This document shows positions 1-5,793 of a DNA stretch of 7,266 bases, piece after piece (the first letter of the stretch is position 1; every line of letters starts with the position of its first letter). A program made the translations under genes and the position numbers. The DNA comes from Gemmatimonadota bacterium (lineage in GTDB: Bacteria > Gemmatimonadota > Gemmatimonadetes > Longimicrobiales > Longimicrobiaceae), in the NCBI GenBank assembly GCA_019240375.1, contig JAFAYN010000263.1, forward strand, positions 1 to 7,266, read 5' to 3'. The notes beneath the pieces were generated by a model, which worked only from the letters and a program-made list of their open reading frames with translations, ran no database searches and was not told where the DNA came from.

Positions 1-26
1 TAGCCCCTCCCGCCGCGAAGAAGGGC

Positions 27-50
27 CCGTGCGGATCCGCACCGGCACGG
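27..50 (-). terminator. Possible terminator hairpin after the export/kinase operon
   Basis: Read on the minus strand, just after the kinase stop codon, CCGTGC and GCACGG can pair around a 12-base loop. The same stretch also contains the perfect 14-bp palindrome GTGCGGATCCGCAC (29-42), which could form an alternative, shorter hairpin. A pyrimidine-rich GCCCTTCTTCGC follows, but there is no real U-run, so intrinsic termination is plausible rather than certain. It lies where the wza/wzc-type operon would be expected to end. The 51 bases left of the kinase stop hold no other recognisable feature. Confidence 0.4.
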
Positions 51-51
51 A

Positions 52-2478
52 TCAGTCGTTCGCGGCCGCGTAGTACTGTTTCCCGTACTCGTACCAGCGG
101 TACGCCGCGTCATATTCCCGGTCGCGCTCCGGGTTGATGTCGTTGAGCAGCGTTCCCAGCACCGGTAGCTTGGCCCGGCGGCACTGCTCCGCCGCGTCCA
201 CCAGCGCCTCGAAGGGAGTCACCCCGGCCCGGGCCACCAGCACCACCCCGTCGGTGTACGGGCCCAGCACCGCCGCGTCGGCGAACACGTTGAGCGGCGG
301 GCAGTCCAGGATCACCAGGTAGTACTTCTCCTCCAGCCACTCGAAGAGCGCCGCCGCGCGTGACGAGCCCAGCAGCCGGGTGGGATCGGCGGGGAGCATC
401 CCCGTGGGGAGGTAGTGCAGGGCGTTCCCCCCGCCCACGTCCACCGTGCGCACCGTTTCCTGGAACGAGGCGGTCCCCGCCAGCAGGTCGGCGAGCCCTT
501 CCTTGCGCGGCTTCCCGAACAGGTGGCTCAGGGTGCCGCGCCGCAGGTCGGCGTCCACCAGGAGCACCTTGAGCCCGCGGCGCGCCAGCGTCACGGCCAG
601 GCCGGCGGCGCTGGTGGTCTTCCCGTCACCGGGGAGCGGGCTGGCGAACATCAGCGTCTTCAATTCCTCGTCCGGGCGGGCGTACAGGAGGTTGCGGTGC
701 AGCCACTCGTACGCGTCCCAGGCCTGACCGTTCACCGCGGGGCCCTCCATGGCCGGCAGCGGGAGCACGGTCACCGCCCTGCCGCCGGCGGCGGGGGCCA
801 GCGCCCGGGACTCGCGGCCGGGGAGGAGCCCCCGGAACACCCGCAGCGCGGGGACCCCCGGCTTCCCCGGCACGCCCAGCGCCTCCATGCGCGGGATCCA
901 TCCCAGCACCGGGAGCCCGGTGGCGGCCTGCAGGTCCTCGCGGCTCCGCACCGAGCCGTCGCGGTACTCGCGCACGAAGCTCAGCGCCACCCCGAACAGG
1001 AGCCCGAAGAGCGCGGAAAAGCCGACCAGCAGCTTCCCCTTGGGGTTCCCGGGGGCGCCGGGGAGCTGCGCGGCGTCCATCACCCGCACGCTCGGGTCCT
1101 GCACCGCCTGGGTGATCTCCGCCTCCTTGAGGCGCGTCTGCAGCAGGCCGTAGGTGTCGTCCAGCACCTTGGTCTGCCGGGCGAGCCGGGCGTACTCCAG
1201 CTCCTTGGAGGGGATCTGGTTCAGCCGCCGGTCGAAGGTCCCCATGGTGGCGTCGATGGAGGCCACCTGGTTGGAAAGCCCCTGCTGGTAGGTGCTCACG
1301 ATGGCGGCGAGCTGGTCCTCCAGCTCGTTGATCCGCCGGGTGAGCACCTGAACGTCCGGATCGTTGGGCTTGCGGCGCGTCAGCAGCGCCGCGCGGTCGT
1401 CCTCCACCTTGGCGAGCGAGGCCAGGATCCCGCTGGCCGCCTCGTTGTGCAGCAGCGTGGGGAAGGCGACCAGCCGCCGGTACGGCGAGGGGCCGCCCGG
1501 GTCGCGCCGCGCCGACCGGGCCTGGGCCAGCATCTGCCCGAGCGCCCGGCTCTCCGCCTGCATGCTCCCCCGCTGCGCCTCCATCTGCGCCCGCTGCGCC
1601 ACCTGGGTGCTGGCCTCCACCGGGAGGTCCACCACCTGCTCGCGCTCGCGGAAGCTGCGCAGCCGGTCCTCGGCGGTGGTCAGCTGGCCACGGAGGGTGT
1701 CGAGCTGGCGGCGGAGGAACTCGGCGGTCCGGCGCGCCTCGGCGGTGCGCATGTCCCTGCGGACCTCGATGAAGCGGGCCGCCAGCACGTTGGGAACGTC
1801 GCGCGTCAGCTCGGGGTCGCGCCCGCTGTACTCCATCTGGATCACGTCCGCGTTGCGGTCCGGCTGCGAGATCCGGACGGCCGCGGAAAGCTGGTTCGCG
1901 GCGCTCGTGCGGCTGTCCACCGCCACCGCGAACTCCGGGTGGCGGGCCGCCATGGGGGCCAGCGCCACCTCGCCCTGCGGGAGGCGGATCCGCCCGCCCG
2001 GGGCCACCGTCCCCACCCGCGCCCCGGTGGCGTGGTCCGTCACCTGGAAGCGCCCGTCGTCCTGGCGGGCGAACTCGTACTCAGCCTGCCCGGCATCGGG
2101 CGAAATGCGAATGGCCGAGAACAGCTCGCTCCGCACCACCGAGCGGGGGCGGAGCACCTGGAGCTGGAGCTGGAGCGAGTCCACCACCGACGCCGCCAGG
2201 TCGTGGCTCTGGAGCAGCCCCATCTCCGTGGCGATCCGGTTCTCGTCCGGCACGGTCCCGCTGGCCGAGAGCGAGGTGACCACGCTGGGCTTGGTTTCGA
2301 CGTAGATCCGCGCGGTCGACTCGTACACCGCGTCTATGCGCCGGGCGAGCGCGTAGCCCACGCCCAGCGCCAGGACCGTGCAGGCGGCGATCAGCCAGCG
2401 GTTCCGGCGGAGAACCCGCCAGACCTCGCCGGGAGCCGCCCGGTCCGCGCCGCCCGGCAGGGCGAGCCTTTCTTCCAT
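52..2478 (-). CDS. wzc: Wzc-type polysaccharide co-polymerase and tyrosine autokinase (BY-kinase)
   Basis: This 808-residue inner-membrane protein belongs to the family that controls chain length and export of capsule or exopolysaccharide and autophosphorylates on tyrosine. The Wzz domain begins near residue 15. Membrane segments are at about 28-45 and 482-502. Between them are long charged helices (about 235-460) and the GNVR-type segment (about 420-475). The cytoplasmic kinase has Walker A SPLPGDGKTT (613-622), Walker A' VLLVDADLRR (638-647) and Walker B LVILDCPP (721-728). The tail carries six tyrosines (789, 793, 796, 798, 802, 803), the usual autophosphorylation cluster, so kinase and substrate tail are both intact in one chain. 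The frame stays open far upstream, but the ATG at 2478 starts the Wzz domain properly. It follows the export gene by 8 bp and has an AGGGA Shine-Dalgarno 5 bases upstream, overlapping that gene's end. Translational coupling is likely. The family is certain; the exported polymer is unknown. Confidence 0.95.
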   Translation of the reverse strand: MEERLALPGGADRAAPGEVWRVLRRNRWLIAACTVLALGVGYALARRIDAVYESTARIYVETKPSVVTSLSASGTVPDENRIATEMGLLQSHDLAASVVDSLQLQLQVLRPRSVVRSELFSAIRISPDAGQAEYEFARQDDGRFQVTDHATGARVGTVAPGGRIRLPQGEVALAPMAARHPEFAVAVDSRTSAANQLSAAVRISQPDRNADVIQMEYSGRDPELTRDVPNVLAARFIEVRRDMRTAEARRTAEFLRRQLDTLRGQLTTAEDRLRSFREREQVVDLPVEASTQVAQRAQMEAQRGSMQAESRALGQMLAQARSARRDPGGPSPYRRLVAFPTLLHNEAASGILASLAKVEDDRAALLTRRKPNDPDVQVLTRRINELEDQLAAIVSTYQQGLSNQVASIDATMGTFDRRLNQIPSKELEYARLARQTKVLDDTYGLLQTRLKEAEITQAVQDPSVRVMDAAQLPGAPGNPKGKLLVGFSALFGLLFGVALSFVREYRDGSVRSREDLQAATGLPVLGWIPRMEALGVPGKPGVPALRVFRGLLPGRESRALAPAAGGRAVTVLPLPAMEGPAVNGQAWDAYEWLHRNLLYARPDEELKTLMFASPLPGDGKTTSAAGLAVTLARRGLKVLLVDADLRRGTLSHLFGKPRKEGLADLLAGTASFQETVRTVDVGGGNALHYLPTGMLPADPTRLLGSSRAAALFEWLEEKYYLVILDCPPLNVFADAAVLGPYTDGVVLVARAGVTPFEALVDAAEQCRRAKLPVLGTLLNDINPERDREYDAAYRWYEYGKQYYAAAND

Positions 2479-2486
2479 GAGGGTCC

Positions 2487-3104
2487 CTATCGGAGTAGGG
2501 CGAGCAGGAGGCTGAGGCCGCTGGTCAGGGCCGCCACGGCGACCCCGGGGTTGCGGCTCACCAGGCTCCGCTCGCCGACGAAGATCTGGTCGCCCGAGCG
2601 GATCGGCGAGGACGCGATCCGCATGTCGGAGGTGAGCTTCACGTCCATCCGCTTCCCGCCGCGGATCAGGCGGATCTTGCGGACGTCGCCATCGGAGGTG
2701 GTCCCCCCCGCCAGGGCGAGCGCGTCGGACACGGTCATGGTGGGGTCGACCGGGTACAGCCCGGGGTTCCGCACCGCGCCCAGCACCTGGACCCGCCGGA
2801 GCAGGGTCACGTCGATGGAGGTCTGCTGGAGGAACTCGGAGTAGGCGGTCACCAGCCTGCGCCTGAGGTCGGCGGGCGCCTGCCCGACCACCGTCATGGG
2901 ACCGATCTTGGGGAAGACCACCACCCCCTGCTCGTCCACCGGGAAGTCGCCGGACAGGTCCGGCTCGCGCCAGATCCGGAGCCGTACGATGTCGCCGGGA
3001 CGCAGGGGGTCGCCCGCCGGGACGGACTGGGCCGAGGCCCGCGGAGCGTGGAGCGCCGCGAGGAGCAGAAGCCCCACGGCCAGGCACCGACGAAGGGTGG
3101 TCAT
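2487..3104 (-). CDS. Polysaccharide export protein, Wza/EpsA type (Poly_export + SLBB)
   Basis: This 205-residue exported protein of the Wza superfamily forms or gates the outer part of a polysaccharide export channel. Residues 1-26 are a Sec signal peptide: RR, then a leucine-rich core, then cleavage after ASA. There is no lipobox, unlike E. coli Wza. The Poly_export domain (about 30-105) shows the family patterns PLRPGDIVRLRIWREPDLSG and VDEQGVVVFPKIG. One SLBB-type domain follows (about 106-155: VLGAVRNPGLYPVDPTMTVS and ALAGG). The last 20 residues (AVAALTSGLSLLLALLR) are hydrophobic and could be an outer-membrane helix like the Wza C-terminus; that is inference. It is about half the length of Wza, with a single SLBB domain, as in many non-enterobacterial export proteins. 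The ATG at 3104 is chosen because the signal peptide starts there; no clear Shine-Dalgarno precedes it. It is the first gene of an operon with the autokinase. Confidence 0.93.
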   Translation of the reverse strand: MTTLRRCLAVGLLLLAALHAPRASAQSVPAGDPLRPGDIVRLRIWREPDLSGDFPVDEQGVVVFPKIGPMTVVGQAPADLRRRLVTAYSEFLQQTSIDVTLLRRVQVLGAVRNPGLYPVDPTMTVSDALALAGGTTSDGDVRKIRLIRGGKRMDVKLTSDMRIASSPIRSGDQIFVGERSLVSRNPGVAVAALTSGLSLLLALLR

Positions 3105-3119
3105 GGGCAGGGGAAACCG

Positions 3120-3131
3120 TTGTCGTGACAA
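3120..3131. promoter_or_regulatory. Palindrome, candidate operator before the export operon
   Basis: TTGTC and GACAA are perfect complements separated by GT. The site ends 15 bases before the export-protein ATG (3104) and directly abuts the possible -10 element TTATCT on the minus strand. That position would suit a repressor operator, or a hairpin in a short leader. A 10-bp two-armed match can occur by chance, so the call is tentative. Confidence 0.25.
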
Positions 3132-3245
3132 GATAAGGGGGATCGCTGGTGCACGGAAGCACCTTCCCCGGAGTGGGAGTGCCGCGTTCCTTCCGACGAC
3201 CCAACAGGTTGCAAGGGGGATGCCAGACGAAAGGGGTATACAGCA

Positions 3246-3286
3246 GGGCTTCCGGCGGAGTTCCGGAGGGGCGCCGACGGAAGCCC
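3246..3286. repeat. 9-bp perfect inverted repeat in the divergent region
   Basis: GGGCTTCCG (3246-3254) is perfectly complementary to CGGAAGCCC (3278-3286), with 23 bases between. In an alternative fold, 8 outer pairs are continued by GGCG (3254-3257) with CGCC (3272-3275), leaving a three-base bulge and a 14-base loop, so a 12-pair hairpin is possible. It lies roughly 140 bases from the export-protein start and 185 from the TPR-gene start. It could be an operator for a dimeric regulator or a leader structure, and the high GC makes chance stems commoner than usual. Confidence 0.45.
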
Positions 3287-3470
3287 CGGGGACCCGTGAC
3301 TCTGGCGCGGGGCCCCGGTGCGCACATACGTTTCTGTCTGCGGCGGAGCGGCTTCCCCGGCACCGACCGGCGTCGTCCCCCGCCCCGCCGCACCCCACGA
3401 CCCCGCGGAAGACCGGACCGTCCGCGGCGGTTCGCCCGTTCGCCGGTCCCAGACATTCCGAAACCGTACC

Positions 3471-5435
3471 ATGCCCCAGTCCACCCGCGACCAGATCGAG
3501 AAGCTGCAGCGCGAGTACAAGGCCAACCCGGGGAGCCGGGTCTTCGTCCACCTGGCCGAGGCGTACCGCAAGGCAGGCGACCTGGGACGAGCCCACGAGG
3601 TCCTGTCGGAAGGCCTGCGGCGGCACAAGAACTATCCGAGTGGCCTGGTGGTGCTGGCCAAGGTCCTCACCGACCAGGGTGAGGATGCCCGGGCGGAGAC
3701 CGCCTGGCGGGACGTGCTCCGCCTGGACCCCGAGAACATCGTCGCGCTCCGCGCGCTGGGCGACCTGGCCGAAGCGGCCGGACGGCGCGAAGAGGCGATG
3801 GAGTTCTACCGCCAGGTGGTGCGCCTGGAGAACGCGGAGCCCGAGGCCGAAGGCGCGGGGGCGCACGGCGGCCCCGAGGGGTGGATGACGCCCCCGCCCC
3901 TCCCGCAAACCGGGGCCCCGGAGCCAGAGGCCGCGCCCGCGGAGGAAGCGGAAGCGGCGGACGACGCCGGAGCGGAGGTCCCGCGGTGGATGACAGTCGG
4001 AACCCCGGCCATCGAGCCGGAGCCCGTCCCCGCGGCGATGGAAGAGGTGGAGGAGGAGCCCGCCGAGGCGCCGGCCCCCGAGCCCATGGTACGGGAGCCG
4101 GCCCCGCCCGAAGCAGCCCCGGCCGCCGAAGCCGTCCAGGCCGCGGCCGAGGAGCCCGTCCGAGCCGCCGAGGAGCCCACCGTGATCGAGGAACGCGCAC
4201 CGGTCGAAGAGCCCGCGCCGGAACCGGCAGCGGATGCGGTCCCCGCCGACATCGTCGCCGAAGCCCCGGCCGAGGAGCCGGCGGCCGCGGAGCGGGAGCC
4301 CGCCGCCGAGGTGCCCGCGCAGGCGGCGCCCCCCGAGCCCACGCGGGAGCCGGCGGCGCCACCGCGCCCCGAGGAGGCCCCGGCGCCGCAGTACTCCGCC
4401 TACGAGCGCGAGGCGCAGCGCCTGCGCGGCGAAGCCAGCCGTGCGCTCGTCCCCGCCGCCACCGCGCCCGAGGCCGGTACGGGGACGGGGATGAGCGTGG
4501 CGCTGACGGAGCTGCTGATCCGGCTCCTGGAGCAGGACGGGACCGTGTTCCACGCCGAGAGCAGCCTGCGCCGCCTCCTCTCGGTGGCGGTCGGGCGGGA
4601 GCTGGGGCTCCCCCCGGCGCAGGTGGAGCCGCTGGCGCTGTCGGCGCTGCTCGGCGGCCTGGGCGAAATCTCCCTGGCCGGGCACGCAGCGGGCGCGGCC
4701 AGCGAGTCGGGGCGTCCGCTGGCGATCACCCTCCAGCTCCTGCAGGAGCTCCCCCTCCCGGCAGGCGTGCGCGAGGCCGTGGCCCGGCAGTACGAGCGGT
4801 GGGACGGCTCCGGCCCGGGCGGGCTGCGCGAGGAGCAGATCCCCCTCCCCGCCCGCATCCTGGCCGTGGCGCGGACCGCCGCCGGCCTCCTGGGCGGAAC
4901 GGCGCCGGACGTCCCCGGCGTGGTAGCGGAGCTGCAGCGGCAGGCCGGGTCGGCTTTCGACCCGGTGGTGGTGAGCGTGCTCCGGCGCGTCTTCGCGAAC
5001 CGGGACCAGCACGGGATCGGCTACGGGTGGGGCGGCCGGGTGGCCGTCGTCCACCCGCAGGAGCTGCGCGCCCTCGGCCTGGCGACCCAGCTACACGACC
5101 GCGGCTACGTGGCCCAGACCGCGGCCGGCGCCGACTCCCTCCGCGCCGTGCTGCGCGCCACCCCGCCGCAGGCGGTGGTGCTGGGCGCGGAGCTGCCGGA
5201 CGGCGACCCGGCCGCCCTGATCCGCGAGATGCGCGGATCGAGCGCGCTGGCGACGCTCCCGGTGGTGGTGATCGACGCCGCCACCCCCGAGCGGCGCATG
5301 GCGCTGCTCTCGGCGGGCGCGGACCTGTGCTTCCCCCCGGAGGTCGGGTTCGAGGAGTTCAAGGCCTCGCTCGACGCGCTCCTCCGCCGCTCCGAGGCGG
5401 CGGCCCTCCGGTCGCGGGGCGTCGCCGAGGCGTAG
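3471..5435 (+). CDS. TPR protein with degenerate HD-GYP and receiver-like domains
   Basis: This 654-residue cytoplasmic protein has no signal peptide or membrane segment. Residues about 5-120 are TPR-like helical repeats (for example FVHLAEAYRKAGDLGRAHEV and ALRALGDLAEAAGRREEAME), a protein-binding surface. Residues about 121-335 are a disordered Pro/Ala/Glu-rich linker containing two WMT motifs (138-140, 173-175). Residues about 341-510 match the HD-GYP fold of c-di-GMP phosphodiesterases: YERWDGSGPGG (441-451), IPLPARILAVA (457-467) and AFDPVVVSVL (495-504). However, the HD motif in ALLHDIGKI reads ALLGGLGEI (392-400), HHER reads RQYER, and GYP is GPG, so the metal ligands are missing. Residues about 522-640 resemble a receiver, but the acidic pocket (HP at 528-529), the phospho-acceptor (G572) and the usual Lys are replaced. 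It is therefore probably a non-catalytic sensor or scaffold. The ATG at 3471 fits the TPR start, although no clear Shine-Dalgarno is seen. It is divergent from the export operon. Confidence 0.85.
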   Translation: MPQSTRDQIEKLQREYKANPGSRVFVHLAEAYRKAGDLGRAHEVLSEGLRRHKNYPSGLVVLAKVLTDQGEDARAETAWRDVLRLDPENIVALRALGDLAEAAGRREEAMEFYRQVVRLENAEPEAEGAGAHGGPEGWMTPPPLPQTGAPEPEAAPAEEAEAADDAGAEVPRWMTVGTPAIEPEPVPAAMEEVEEEPAEAPAPEPMVREPAPPEAAPAAEAVQAAAEEPVRAAEEPTVIEERAPVEEPAPEPAADAVPADIVAEAPAEEPAAAEREPAAEVPAQAAPPEPTREPAAPPRPEEAPAPQYSAYEREAQRLRGEASRALVPAATAPEAGTGTGMSVALTELLIRLLEQDGTVFHAESSLRRLLSVAVGRELGLPPAQVEPLALSALLGGLGEISLAGHAAGAASESGRPLAITLQLLQELPLPAGVREAVARQYERWDGSGPGGLREEQIPLPARILAVARTAAGLLGGTAPDVPGVVAELQRQAGSAFDPVVVSVLRRVFANRDQHGIGYGWGGRVAVVHPQELRALGLATQLHDRGYVAQTAAGADSLRAVLRATPPQAVVLGAELPDGDPAALIREMRGSSALATLPVVVIDAATPERRMALLSAGADLCFPPEVGFEEFKASLDALLRRSEAAALRSRGVAEA

Positions 5436-5464
5436 CGGACGCCTCTTCCGCACGGCGGGTCCAC

Positions 5465-5494
5465 GACGGCCGCGTCCCCCGGGGCGCGGCCGTC
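5465..5494 (+). terminator. Probable terminator after the TPR/HD-GYP-like gene
   Basis: GACGGCCGCG (5465-5474) and CGCGGCCGTC (5485-5494) form a perfect 10-bp stem with a 10-base C/G loop, starting 29 bases after the TAG stop. The downstream bases GCTCATTGCATTT are moderately T-rich but not a continuous U-tract. The stem is stable enough to end or pause transcription and would insulate the riboswitch-controlled gene from read-through. Because the stem is symmetric it could also act on the other strand, but no minus-strand gene is present here. Confidence 0.55.
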
Positions 5495-5685
5495 GCTCAT
5501 TGCATTTCCCCGCTCCGCCCGCAAAATGCTGCACGACCGGCGGGCGCCCCTTCCCCAGCCCACCCTCCAATCCCAGACGAACAAAGCACTTAGCCACACC
5601 CTCACCCCGGGAATGCGATCTGCGATAGCGGACCCCGCGCGGCACGCCGCGTGTGGTTCCCGCCCGGATCCCTTCCCCGGGCACC
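5495..5685 (+). promoter_or_regulatory. Leader/promoter region upstream of the c-di-GMP riboswitch
   Basis: No gene is recognised here, and it should contain the promoter of the riboswitch-led hydrolase gene. The AT-richer patches are TTGCATTT (5500-5507) and CAAAAT (5522-5527), and ACAAAGCACTTAG around 5581-5593. TTGCAT followed 17 bases later by AAAATG is a poor sigma-70 match, and no better pair was found. Two small hairpins are possible: CGCGG-CACG-CCGCG (5638-5651) and GCCCGG with CCGGGC (5662-5667 and 5677-5682). The second lies just before the aptamer and may be a leader structure. Reading frames in this stretch appear to be chance products of the high GC. Confidence 0.35.
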
Positions 5686-5791
5686 TCCGACAACGGCAAA
5701 CCCGTCGAAAGGCGGGGACGCAAAGCTACGAGGCTACCGCGCGGTCCCACCGGACGCGCCACGCCAGTCGAGCCGCCGAAGAAGTGTCTGA
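5686..5791 (+). promoter_or_regulatory. Cyclic-di-GMP class I riboswitch (GEMM-I) aptamer
   Basis: The conserved GEMM-I core is present almost letter for letter: GGCAAACC (5695-5702), a 6-bp stem CCCGTC/GGCGGG capped by a GAAA tetraloop (5701-5716), then GGGACGCAAAGC (5715-5726). The third helix folds well. GCU (5725-5727) pairs with AGC (5771-5773), CGA (5729-5731) with UCG (5768-5770), GGC (5732-5734) with GCC (5763-5765), CGCG (5738-5741) with CGCG (5755-5758), and CGGU with ACCG around a CCC loop. Its internal loops are where the GAAA receptor is expected. The closing helix is weaker: CGG (5694-5696) with CCG (5776-5778), and GACA (5689-5692) with UGUC (5785-5788). Known members bind c-di-GMP and control motility, adhesion and envelope genes. 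The aptamer ends only a few bases before the ATG at 5794 and no terminator intervenes, so control of translation initiation is the likely mechanism (inference); whether it turns expression on or off cannot be read here. Confidence 0.92.
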
Positions 5792-5793
5792 CG

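Larger units (their letters stand above)
3105..3470. promoter_or_regulatory. Divergent intergenic control region
   Basis: This 366-base gap separates the minus-strand export operon from the plus-strand TPR/HD-GYP-like gene, so it should hold promoters for both. It is less GC-rich in places than the flanking genes. Visible elements are the palindrome TTGTC-GT-GACAA (3120-3131), a small inverted repeat GGTGC-N6-GCACC (3148-3163), an AT-rich GGTATACA patch (3235-3242) and a 9-bp inverted repeat (3246-3286). On the minus strand TTATCT (3136-3131) could be a -10 element for the export operon, but no convincing -35 sits 16-18 bases away. TTGCAA (3209-3214) and TATACA (3237-3242) on the plus strand are 22 bases apart, too far for a standard sigma-70 promoter. 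No coding region or riboswitch was recognised. The exact promoters are unresolved. Confidence 0.55.

Noticed and set aside
415..2844. Very long plus-strand open frame opposite the kinase gene
   Set aside because: It is an antisense shadow created by high GC at third codon positions. Its His/Arg/Gly/Leu-rich product matches no family, while the opposite strand encodes a clear Wzc protein.
2479..3456. Upstream extension of the kinase reading frame
   Set aside because: The frame is open but its product is Arg/Pro/Gly-rich and overlaps the export-protein gene. The Wzz domain and a Shine-Dalgarno both point to the ATG at 2478.
3831..4440. Repetitive GCC/GAG/CCC-rich DNA in the linker region as a possible DNA repeat array
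   Set aside because: The repetition is at the protein level (Pro/Ala/Glu codons), with no fixed unit length or exact repeated DNA unit.
3105..5054. Minus-strand frame continuous with the export protein and running through the TPR/HD-GYP-like gene
   Set aside because: The signal peptide defines the export protein start at 3104. Upstream residues are low-complexity His/Arg/Gly-rich translation of the opposite gene.
5500..5528. TTGCAT-N17-AAAATG as a sigma-70 promoter for the hydrolase
   Set aside because: Only the spacing is good; both hexamers match poorly, so it is mentioned as a possibility and not called.
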